A stretch of DNA of 64,000 nt from Vicia villosa. Taxonomy: Eukaryota; Streptophyta; Magnoliopsida; Fabales; Fabaceae. Positions 13,861 through 23,589 of this stretch are shown here, piece after piece. The position numbers were made by a program, and so were the translations under genes. A model generated the notes under the pieces. That model worked only from the letters and a program-made list of their open reading frames with translations. It had not been told where the DNA came from and did no database searches. The stretch lies in the NCBI RefSeq assembly GCF_029867415.1, contig NC_081182.1, positions 43,573,462 through 43,637,461 of the forward strand, read 5' to 3'. Every line of letters begins with the position of its first letter. Position 1 is the first letter of the stretch.

Positions 13861-15481
13861 ACACTCTACTCCAGTCCGATTCTTCCCTCACGCGTCCAGT
13901 CTATTTGAAGAGCTTTCCAGCAGTCGGATACACTGAGAAATAAAGAGAGATAAGTCCGCTTATCAAAACAGACCATGGTGGGATAAAGAGAGATAAGCCT
14001 GCTTATCAAAATATGGTGTTCAACTCCTCTCGTAAGGACTGCCCAAAGAGGTAAGTAAAAAATGGCCAATCATCGTCGAAGAGTCAATCCCGGCAATCGC
14101 GATAGGGCTAGGGTGAGAGTCGGGGTCCACATGCGAACCTGGGAGAGCAACATTTCGAGAAAGCTCAAGAGGAGGAAGAATGCCTACACCATGGACAAAT
14201 GGTTATGTTCCCCACTTTAAAACCATACTCTTACCTCATCCTCTATTGCACCTGCACAAAAATATTATCATTATTCCAAGACGAGCATAACAAAGGGAAA
14301 TCCACGATGACGAGTTAAAAGAATTCTGAGCTTACCAAAGGCAATCCGACGACCATCACAAGAACGAGACCCCATCAACAGGGAGACATATATCAAATGT
14401 GTATGATGCTTCTTATCAGCCCCGTCCAATGAGACTACACCCCAGACATAAACCAAGCGGTTAACAAAATCTAACACCTTCGTCTAAAAAGAATCTTCGA
14501 CGATAAATTTACTTTCTTCGTAAACATAAGGACCATTCCTCACTCCGGACATTTACCTTCCCCACTCCCGACTCAATCTCAAAAAAGTTATGTGAGCTCG
14601 AGGATGAATGGGGTAACAAAAAAGAACCAGTCCACAAAAGATTGTGGCTCAGGAAAAACTTCCAAAACCCATATCGTTGGCAGCAAAAGAACCAACTCCT
14701 TCACCATTGGTTAGGCTAAAGTACTTTAGTTATAGTGGAAAAGATGAAAGAACATAACTACAGAAGGTTTTCCCTTACTCACACCAGTACTAATAAGCGT
14801 TAACGTATGCCCAACTAGTGGGATGGAGTCAAGATGGGGCCACCATCAAATAGTTGAAAACACCCACTTCAAAAGAGGTAAAGGGCTAACAAATTCCCAA
14901 AGTTGAAAAGAGATACCCATATAGAGGGATAGTAAAGTTACCATATTCATTGTGAATTCTGTCTTCGTCATTAGGGATAGTAAGCCCCCAAAGCGAAGGT
15001 TCACCCACATCAAAAAAATGCTCCATTTAGGTTCCCCTCTTTGGAAAAGATCGAGACAGTCGAAGAATATACAAAACTTTTCCACAAATAGGACGGGTTC
15101 ACCAAATCCTTTTTCATAGTTTTCCAAGATCTTTTCTCCATATCGCGATAGCAAATTCAAGAATAAGAAAGAAACACTTTGGAGGAGAAAAGGAAGTAAC
15201 CGTTCATGAATGGGGAGAAAGATAAATCTAGAAGAGAATTGACTCTATTTCTTCTTACATTTATGAACTAACATTATGAAACAAATGGTGTCCTATCAAA
15301 CATCACTTCTCTCGCACGTAATACTTGAGTATTTCAGTTCCCTAGAAAAATCGCTATCACTTCTTTAAAAAAACCATCTGGAGCTACAAAATAGTAGAGG
15401 AAAAGTAAGTATAACCGGTAACTGATGTCTAGAATCCTTCAAACCCTCGAGCTCATTCCCTAACACGAGGGCTTGGGGGGC
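13861..15481 (-). pseudogene. Decayed antisense ORF near the 3' end of a Tat-like gypsy element
   Basis: Minus-strand translation at about 15060-14780 gives, with stops, YGNFTIPLYGYLFSTLG, FEVGVFNYLMVAPS and LHPTSWAYVNAY. This order resembles the 'putative gypsy-type transposon' domain common in legume genomes. Further open minus-strand pieces lie at 14477-14271 and 15160-14846. The ORF is antisense to a purine tract and LTR start at 15466-15485. Antisense ORFs before the 3' LTR are known in the Tat lineage of Ty3/gypsy elements. The domain name is from memory; the protein is broken. Confidence 0.5.
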
Positions 15482-15895
15482 AACTGTTCCAGGCCATTCA
15501 TATTTATCTCGATCCGACCATACACCCACGAATCCAACCGCCATAAGACGAGATTATCCCGACCTCAAATCATGTATCTTCTAAGCTTCTCAAATATTAT
15601 ACTGATCACTAGACCCTCAAAGATATGGAAATAGAAGATCGGTACCTCCAACACATCTAATGTTCCTCTGCATTCCATGTCGGGAAAGTAACTAGGTAAT
15701 TATTTCACTTCCCTGTAACTACAGGATGACACCATTTCAGGTAACAAGTTTGAAACACAATTTGAATACTCAATCTTCATTCACATCTTGACTTAAGCAT
15801 CAGAGTGCTAACCTTGCAGGTACATCCCGCGCTCCATTGTATCAGAATCTCTCCTCCGCCTTCGCTTACACAACTCTACACATTTATGGTTCTGA
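15466..15895 (+). repeat. Polypurine tract and putative 3' LTR of the gypsy element
   Basis: GAGGGCTTGGGGGGCAA is followed by CTGTTCCAGG, the form of a PPT followed by an LTR starting TGTTCC (about 15485). The sequence continues without ORFs to about 15890. The right end is obscured by the neighbouring copia remnant. Confidence 0.5.
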
Positions 15896-16730
15896 AACAA
15901 AATATTTGTCATGTCTCATGAACTTCGTAAACTTTCGGATTAAAAAGCTCATGTCTTCGTTAGTATGTGAATCTTTGGGTTCTTTGACTTTGAGTGCAAA
16001 AATTTTATTCTTCATGTCACTTTCTTCATTCTTAAACAACCTTTTTATTTTAGTCTTTTGTACTTGGAATTTTCAAAACAAGGTAGCCAAATCCGTAGAA
16101 AACAAGTCTTTAAATTCAAATATCGATGTGACTTTAAATTGCCAACTATAGCTTAGGCATCTAAAAACTTTTATAGCTAAATCCTCATTTTAAAATACTT
16201 TATCGAATTATCATATTACTAACCATGTGAATGAATATTTTTTTATATCTTGAATGTTTTCTTCATGTTTCATTCTCAAGAGCTCGTACTCATCATGGGT
16301 CAATGTGTTCATTCTAGACCTTTTTACCTTAGGTGTACCTTCATAGGTAACTTGAAGAGCGTCCCACATTTCTTTTGTAGAATTAAATTGAGAAATACAA
16401 AAAAAAAACTCATCAATACTGAAAATGATAGTGATAGTTGTTTTAAATTTCAAACTGCACTACACATTTTTGTTATACTCTTTGGTCCAAATTTATCTAG
16501 GCTTATTTTCCGCATCACCATCAACTAGATGTGTAGGAACAAAATGATCATTTTTTACAATGACTCAAATATAATAATTCATCCCCTCTATAAAGATATT
16601 TATCTTCTCTTTTTCATTAAGCATATTCGTCTCCATTAAAGGATGAAAGTTTGTTTAGTGAATATTTTAAAGTCACCATACCTCTTGAGACAATTAGTCT
16701 TATAACTAGAGTTTAACTTTGATACCCCTT
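15850..16730 (-). pseudogene. Ty1/copia gag remnant
   Basis: The minus strand shows the copia Gag core in broken pieces: NSTKEMWDALQVTYEGT, VKRSRMNTLTHDEYELLRMK (16400-16265), and downstream EDMSFLIRKFTKFMR (about 15975-15930). Upstream (16540-16500) HFVPTHLVDGDAENKP fits the N-terminal part of the same Gag. Stops and frame changes are frequent. The element reads leftward, so the repeat at its right (16740 on) would be its leader or LTR. Confidence 0.75.
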
Positions 16731-16739
16731 GTTGACTAA

Positions 16740-17325
16740 GTAACTTCAAACACAAGATGAGGGTGAATTATTTTATATAGTTTTTGAAAAAAAATTCGCA
16801 AAAGATTAGTTTTCACGCTAGTGATCTTTAAGAAATAAGATGAAGTGGAGAATTAAGCGCAGAAGATAAACTTCAAAAATATAAAAGAGAAGAGTTAGAG
16901 AGATCACACCAAGATTTATATAAATCCGACCTTAAAACACATAGCCTAATCCAGACTTGAAGAGTTTCCTCTTGAGGTTTTCACCAACAACTTGAACTTT
17001 TACACCTGGATCATTCCACAACCTACTTACACCAATATTTTACTCAAATTCAACTTGAAACTTAAATATCACTTACAATGTTAAAATAAAACTAAGCTTT
17101 TGATTCACTATTACAACACAATCTGTTCATAACAAAAAATTACATCTTTTACTTTAAGTATTTTACTCTCCCAGTACTAAGATAATGAGAAGTATATAAA
17201 AATAGTTTATATGAAGACAATGAGTGAGAGAGAGGAATATGAAATAAGATTCTAATGCTTAAAATAGTGCACAAGGACTCTTTTATGTAGGAGAAAAATT
17301 TGACTAAAAAAAGAAAGATTTTTTC
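16740..17325 (-). repeat. Putative LTR/leader of the minus-strand copia remnant, first part
   Basis: The segment is non-coding and AT-rich. Its end holds CTCTTTTATGTAGGAGAAAA and TTTGACTAAAAAAAG, matching the start of each 270-bp unit at 6.6-7.4 kb. The matching second half is found only after the insertion at 17330-18725. Confidence 0.45.
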
Positions 17326-17327
17326 TT

Positions 17328-18725
17328 TACCCACCTCCCTATAGGGGTCATCCCCAGCGAAAATCCCACTTTACTCCTGCTTCGGAAATCCATTTCCGAA
17401 ATTTTTTTTTTTAAATTTTTCCAGACTTCGGAAGTGCATTTCCAAAAAAATTCCAAAAATTGAAATTTTGATTAGTTCGGAGATGCATCTCCGAAAAAAC
17501 AAAAAAAAAATCTAAAAATCCCAAAAATTAATTTTAGGATATTAATTAATTCATATATCATAAATTTGATATAATTTATGAGTAATGAATAATAATAATT
17601 ATATATTTTGATATAATTTATGAGTTATGAATAATAATTATTATATATTTCTATTCTGATTCATATTTTAAAATTTAAAATAATTTTAATTAAAAAAACT
17701 AAAATAATTTAACTTACAAAATGAGTTATAATTTTTATTTATATATTTATATATTTATAATAATTATTATGTATTTATAAAAAAAAATTAAAAAAATGAG
17801 TGTTTTAATTTATATATTTACATAATAATTATAATAATTATTATATATTTATAAAAATTATTATATATTTATATATTTATATATTTATATATTTATATAT
17901 TTATATATTTATATATTTATATAATAATTATTATATATTAATTATAAATATATTTATATATTTATATAATAATTATAAAAATTAAAAAAATGAGTGTTTT
18001 AATTTATAATAATTATTATATATTTATATATTTATATATTAATTATTATATATTTATATATTATATATTTATATATTTCACTTACAAAATTAATAATTAT
18101 TATATATTTATATATTTCTATTCTTATTCATAATTAAAAATGAGTTATAATTTTTTATTTAGTTTAAAAAAATTACTTATGAAATTAAAATGTTTTTGAT
18201 TTATATAAGTTAAAAATAATTTACTTATGGAATTAAAATGTTTTTGATTCATATAAGTTAAAAATAATTTTGAACTTTAAAATTATTTAGAAATTTTTAA
18301 TTCACATTGATTTTATTGATTCACCTTCATTTTATTGATTCACCTTGATCTTATACCTATTAATTGTATTGATTCACCTTGATTTTAATTTTTTTAATAA
18401 TTATTGAATTCTTTCGGAAGTGTATATCTGAAACATTCCAAGACCAATTTGGTCTTGGAATATTTCGGATATGCATCTCCGAAGACACCCCCTCCCAAAA
18501 AAAATCCCAAAAAAAAGGTGTTTTCGAAAATGCATATCCGAAAACCCAAAAAAGGGTGTTTTCGGAAATGTATCTCCGAAAACACTTTTTTTGTGTTTTC
18601 GGAAGTGCATTTCCGAAATAAGACAAATTTTGGAAGAAAAAAAAAGCGTTTCGGAAATACATTTCCGAAGTGAGGGTATTTTGAGTTTTTCACCAGAGGT
18701 GGCCAAGAAAAGAGGGAGGTAGAGA
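17328..18725. mobile_element. TIR element built around a palindrome (TTCGGA-ATGCAT-TCCGAA family)
   Basis: Both ends begin with ACCTCCCT-like sequence, then an imperfect inverted repeat of about 70 bp ending in the palindrome CTTCGGAAATxCATTTCCGAA. At least nine versions of the palindrome occur: near 17383, 17424, 17477, 18412, 18468, 18522, 18559, 18597 and 18650. The centre (17520-18400) is AT-rich with TTTATATA repeats. The flanks match adjacent parts of the repeat unit seen at 6.9-7.0 kb, so the element was inserted. There is no transposase; a target duplication could not be fixed. Confidence 0.6.
17800..18120. repeat. AT-rich minisatellite (TTTATATA)n
   Basis: TATATTTATATATTTATAT-type units repeat many times, broken by TAATTATTATATA. 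The tract forms the core of the palindrome element and is low complexity. Confidence 0.85.
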
Positions 18726-19330
18726 AAAAAATTTCCAAAAAGAAATAATCCATGGACTAAAAATTTGACTAAAAATATGGAAACATGTTCGCCAGTTTGA
18801 AGCCTAATTGATTAAAAGAGTTCCTAACATTAGGTGGTGAGTTCGCTCCTTAATCAATTAGATATAAGTTCTAATTAATTAGAGAGAAAGATTCTTTTTT
18901 CCTAATTGATTATGACGCTTTCTAGTTGATTAGACAGTGACCATAAACAATTTTTAAAAAGGTTTTGAAATTGTAAAATCATTTAGTATGTATGTGCATT
19001 GTCTTAGTACCTTGACAACTACTATTGCTTAATTTACATACTATTGATCCAAAACAGATAAATATAAACTAAAACACATGATCAAACATGTTTTCTCAAC
19101 TTTAATTCCTTTTAATGTTGTTCTTGCTTAATTTACAAACTATTGATCCAAAACAGATAAATATAAACTAAAACACATGATCAACCATGTTTTCTCAACT
19201 TTAATTCCTTTTAATGTTGTTCTTTGTATTTGACTATCGTTGATCAAACATCAGAGCATTATTTAACTTCACTTTGAATAACTTTAATCTTTTTCTACAT
19301 TGGTGATGTTCGTGATTCATTTAGCTTTGC
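18726..19330 (-). repeat. Second part of the LTR-like repeat after the insertion
   Basis: It starts with AAAGAAATAATCCATGGAC, equal to the second half of the repeat units near 7000. It continues with ATTGATTA-type words as at 6.8-7.5 kb, and includes a 99-bp tandem duplication. No ORF is present. Confidence 0.5.
19025..19222 (+). repeat. 99-bp tandem duplication
   Basis: The sequence starting TTGCTTAATTTACATACTAT at 19025 is repeated at 19124 with about two differences (ACATAC/ACAAAC and CAAACATG/CAACCATG). Confidence 0.9.
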
Positions 19331-20231
19331 TCTTTAATCATCATCAAAATCACAGATATTATCATAACCTGCACACACATGGAACTGTTTTTTCTAATTG
19401 TACCTCCACAATTGGAGCTATCTCGGCCAATTTTCTAGGCTAGCACAAATTAAGACTAAATATAATTCAATTAACGCACGAGAAGTATTACCATTCAGCT
19501 AAGAATACAAAGTCATGTTCTTGAATTTATGCTATAATATTGATATACTTTGAACTAAGAGTGTATGTATCTCATTGTGCTGCAGTACAATCGCAATGTT
19601 CATTTACTCCCCAGCCTAGCAAAAGTCACATTTGCAGTCTAATTTTTTTTAATCTACCATGAGCGGATTCAACTCTATTTATGGTGATATTTTCAAAGTG
19701 TCTAACCCGATTAGTTCAAGCACACACTATTTTCTCCTTTATTTGGTCTAATATTGTAGTTTCAACACATTTTTTAAAAAACTGAATATTTTGTACGCAC
19801 ACATCTGAACCGTATGCCATAATCAATATAAGACTCCTCTATAGAATAATTTGTTGTAGTATTCCATGCTTCCATAATGGGTTCAAATATTTGTTAAAAT
19901 TTTTGAAGACCTGATTGATCTACTAGTCTACTTAAATTTTTTGAACATTTGTATAGAAGCAATTCAACTAATGTTTAAATGGACTAACAAATTAAAAGAT
20001 CAATTAGACTAAATGCTTATTTGCATTGACTTATTCGAATTTACCTTATCGCATAAGTTTTGTGATAATATTTGTTTAAAAAAACTTATAAAAACAATTA
20101 ATGAGATTGTTCATAAGTTTTTTTAACTTATTTTTATAAGTTCTTCAAGATAACTTAGCTTTACTTTTTTTATTTTAAATCAAAGTACAAAATACAATAT
20201 AATAATAACAATAATAAAGTTATTCATATTT
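19331..20231. other. Intergenic sequence without recognisable feature
   Basis: No ORF, gene fragment or clear repeat was recognised in this AT-rich stretch. Confidence 0.5.
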
Positions 20232-21008
20232 ATGGGAAATTTTTATTCCACCCGATGGTCCAAAGAAGAACCTTATGCAAATCTTAAAATGCCCCTATAA
20301 AACCGGAAATATATTTCCAGTGCAGACCATTTGTTGATAAAATTGATTGAAAATCGAAAGCATATTTGCGGTTTCAAACCGACAATATATTTCCGGTTTC
20401 TTCTGTTTCCTAAACCAGAACAAAACCATTTAATCATTTTTATATATTTACAATTCATTCGCACATATTACGAATACCTGTACAATTGGAAAAAAGCCAC
20501 AAATTATTGAATAACAAAACGCTAATGAACCATAACTACTGAATATATATAAAGTGTAGTAATACGAGATACAAAAAATGTAATCCAAAATGTAATACAA
20601 AAAAATTACAACCAAATAAATAAAAAAAAGTAACAAAAGCTACTGGGTGTTGCGGATGATGAGTCGTCCTGTCACCCTAGTTTCACTGATGCTTGATGCT
20701 TTAGAACGACTTCGGTTGCAAATATGGTGTATTTGGTGAAAATGAAATTGAGAGAGTATTGAGAGTTGTTGTGTTATGTTTTTCTTTTTGAAACTGTAAT
20801 GGGAGTGAAAGAGGTAGTGCGTCGTTTAGGTGCCCCACGAACCAAAAATATACTTCTGGTTGCATACCGTAGTTATATTTCCAGTTAGTTTCAACGTTAA
20901 TGTCAATATTGGTACGTACAAGAAATATACTTCTGATTTTGAGGGGCATTTAAGGAATTTTGTGTGGTGTGCTAGAAAAGCATGGGGTGGAATAAGAATT
21001 TCTTTTTT
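20232..21008. mobile_element. Second TIR element with palindromes (ACCGGAAATATATTTCCGGT type)
   Basis: The left end TTATTCCACCCGATGG... and the complement of the right end (CTTATTCCACCCCATGC...) pair over about 75 bp and share TAAAATGCCCCT / TAAATGCCCCT. Inside each end lie palindromic words such as CCGGAAATATATTTCC (20306), CGACAATATATTTCCGG (20380) and AGAAGTATATTTCT (20915-20935). The design is the same as in the 17.3-kb element but the sequence differs. No transposase gene is seen. Confidence 0.55.
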
Positions 21009-21039
21009 TATGGCTCGTGGGTTAGTCTTTTAACTAAAT

Positions 21040-21165
21040 AAGTTTATAAAAAAGCCCAAACATTTTCTATTTAAAAAAATTGGTCTAGCCTAGGGCTATA
21101 TAGGTTAGGCCGTAGGCCCCTGTTAGTTGGTCTAGCCTATTTCCACTTCTAAGTATAAGTAGGAA
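21040..21165. repeat. Possible one-sided remnant of a GGCCC-rich hAT MITE
   Basis: The stretch has the words TTGGTCTAGCCTA (twice), GGCCGTAGGCCCC and an ending CCTATTTCCACTTCTAA. It recalls one end of the GC-rich hAT MITEs at 53.5 and 58.2 kb, but no opposite end is visible. Confidence 0.3.
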
Positions 21166-21389
21166 ATATTTTTGCAACCAGAATTCATTAGTGAAGTATC
21201 ATGACATATTTTCTAGGTCCTTCAACAAATTGTGGTACATTTATAGAGTCCAAGTAACAATATTCTCCTTTTCATATTCCATAAAATAAAAACCAAATCA
21301 ACATGTCATATTTATAGAAGTAACACCAATCATTTCAATAAAGGATAACATATATTTATTTATCCTGTGTCATGCACATTTTCACACAT

Positions 21390-21545
21390 CCTTGATCGGA
21401 ATGTCATCAAATTTCAACTTTACGAAAGATTCTTTATACTCGCCACTTTTTTCATGATTCATCACAATAAATGATATTCTTTTATCATAATCGAACTCAG
21501 ACATAAAATCAAACCTCTTGATAAGTATCTCAAAATCTAACTTAG
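21390..21545 (-). pseudogene. Protein-like remnant, family unknown
   Basis: The minus strand is open for about 50 codons reading LDFEILIKRFDFMSEFDYDK, then VMNHEKSGEYKESFVKLKFD, then a stop. It looks like protein sequence rather than noise, but upstream frames are full of stops. I cannot name the family. Confidence 0.25.
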
Positions 21546-21804
21546 CAGCTACCGAGCAGACTCACATAAGCATATGATCACATAACATAAACGTCTGTTT
21601 AGGGTAAAATATTTCTCAACATCAATGTATGCAATATTAGATTTGACTCGACTGACCAACCTGATACATTAGATGTGTTTACAACATCAAGGTGTATCAT
21701 TCATACAACTATTAAAGTGAGAAAAAACATAGTCAACCAAATATTACACTAGCTCAAAAGGTTATTTTCATACAAAGTTTTATAGATTCATAAAGTTTTC
21801 TTCC

Positions 21805-22033
21805 TCCTTATTTCAATAACAAATTCTAACTTATCAATTACCGGTTCTTAAGGAGATTTCCTCAAGACACGGCCGTGTAAGACCTACTGCACAAAAGACT
21901 TGACTTCATCATAATTTGCTAAGGAATTAAGATTTAAGATGAATGTTCAAAGGTTTGCCCACTAAGGAATTAGGAACAAACATCCTTAAGAGCCGATAAT
22001 TGATAAGTTAGAACTTGTTATTGAAATAAGGAT
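21805..22033. repeat. Foldback pair (about 55-bp arms, 120-bp spacer)
   Basis: CCTTATTTCAATAACAAATT...TTCTTAAGGA at 21806-21862 is mirrored by TCCTTAAGAGCCG...ATAAGGAT at 21983-22033 with about 90 percent pairing. It is probably a small foldback MITE. Confidence 0.7.
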
Positions 22034-22577
22034 CCAGAGTTATTACATGTTAATGCACACACCTATCCTGGTATGTTACTCATATTTGGCCAAGTTAACC
22101 TTTTATGTTTGTTTGCTATTTAATTCAGAATTTTCCAAATCAAAATCCCAAGACTTTTGTTTAATTGAATTGAAATATAACTCTATAACCTCACGCAGTC
22201 ATTGAAATTGATAGTTGAGATTTCTCATTATTATTACATTGGCAAAATAGTACAGTTGCTATTTTACCGATCAAACAAGAAAGACTAATATATAAATAAG
22301 TGGAAAAAAATATAGATATACATTATACTTAATTTAGGACGATTATGATGTTTAAAGTACATAGTAATTATTATGTGACCAAACACAATAATTAAATAAG
22401 AAATTTTTTTTGTGAAGATTTTAGAAAATATGAAAGAGTCTTTAATGAGGTTTGAACATCCCTACAATAAGTGCTATTGCACAACATGCTAGATCATATA
22501 TTAGAGGTCTCATGTTGGACACATCAAGCACTTTTTGTGCGCATATGTCTAACAATTAAGAACTTCAAATCATTCTC

Positions 22578-22653
<76 letters not shown>

Positions 22654-23589
22654 ATCTAGCATCTTCTGCAAATAACAATTTCATTTACCGATTTAAGGAG
22701 ATGATTGAATCCACTTTGAAGCCAATATAATCAAACGATTGCTCCCTTCATAGGGGATGCAGGTAGAATACATGATCCGCTAGTAACAATGTCTCAATGA
22801 ACACATCAAGTAGGAGCACACAGCTTATCAAAAAAAAAAAAGTAGGAGCACACATCTTTTAGTGCAACAATTGCTTCTCCAAGCTGAGAAGTGAAAATTG
22901 TTTGTTGCTAGTCTCCAATATTTTATGAAGCCTGACCAAACCCAATATTTTTCATAAAGCTAACTACCTTTCATTTGGAAGACCACCTTTGACAACATTC
23001 TGTCTTGGGTGGATCACTTTTTCAACAACATTCCATATTGATGTTGAAACCGTTACAATGAACCATTAATCGAGCCTGGTCCAACTTGTTTCATATCTCT
23101 CATTGAAGACAGACATTTGATTTTCAAAGAGAAATATTCATAGAGGTATGATTTGGTTTTCAAAAATATTCATATAGAGGCATGGAGGTGAAGTGTCCAC
23201 ATAATTGTAGCATATACATTATAAGTTATTGTACTGTAAAACACAAATCATGTACAACATCACTGGATTTTAGAAGGAGAAAAGATATGCTACTGTTCCA
23301 ACAAAAATGGTAAGCTCTTCCAATGGAAAGAGGAGAGCAATGGGTATAAAACCAAAAGGCAGAAAGAAATTTGTGAACATCCTTACCAAAGACTTATTTT
23401 TATGAAGTCTATATCTTATCACTAGCAACCAATTCTAGTTTCTCCCAAAATTTAAATCTAAAAATGAGAATGGATTGACACCACCATTACTATTAAACTT
23501 GGTATTTCCCAGAGAAGAACCTGCAGTAAAAAGCATCACACTAGATGTTATCCTCGATATCCTACAAAATTGCTATAGGTTAGACACTG
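22034..23589. other. 3' flank of the nucleotidyltransferase gene
   Basis: No gene was recognised. It includes a dinucleotide microsatellite (22580-22653). The part nearest 23590 is probably the 3' UTR of the minus-strand gene. Confidence 0.45.
22580..22653. repeat. Compound microsatellite (AT)n(GT)n
   Basis: About 28 AT units are followed directly by about 8 GT units. Confidence 0.98.

Noticed and set aside
14062..14220. Short plus-strand ORF starting MANHRRRVNP as a gypsy gag
   Set aside because: It is only about 52 codons, without a Gag domain, and the stronger coding signal in the area is on the minus strand.
18360..18753. Six overlapping ORFs on both strands of the palindrome cluster
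   Set aside because: They are open on both strands because of the palindromic repeats; the composition is not protein-like.
22471..22659. ORF ending in a YIYIYI stretch
   Set aside because: It reads through the AT microsatellite; no homology.
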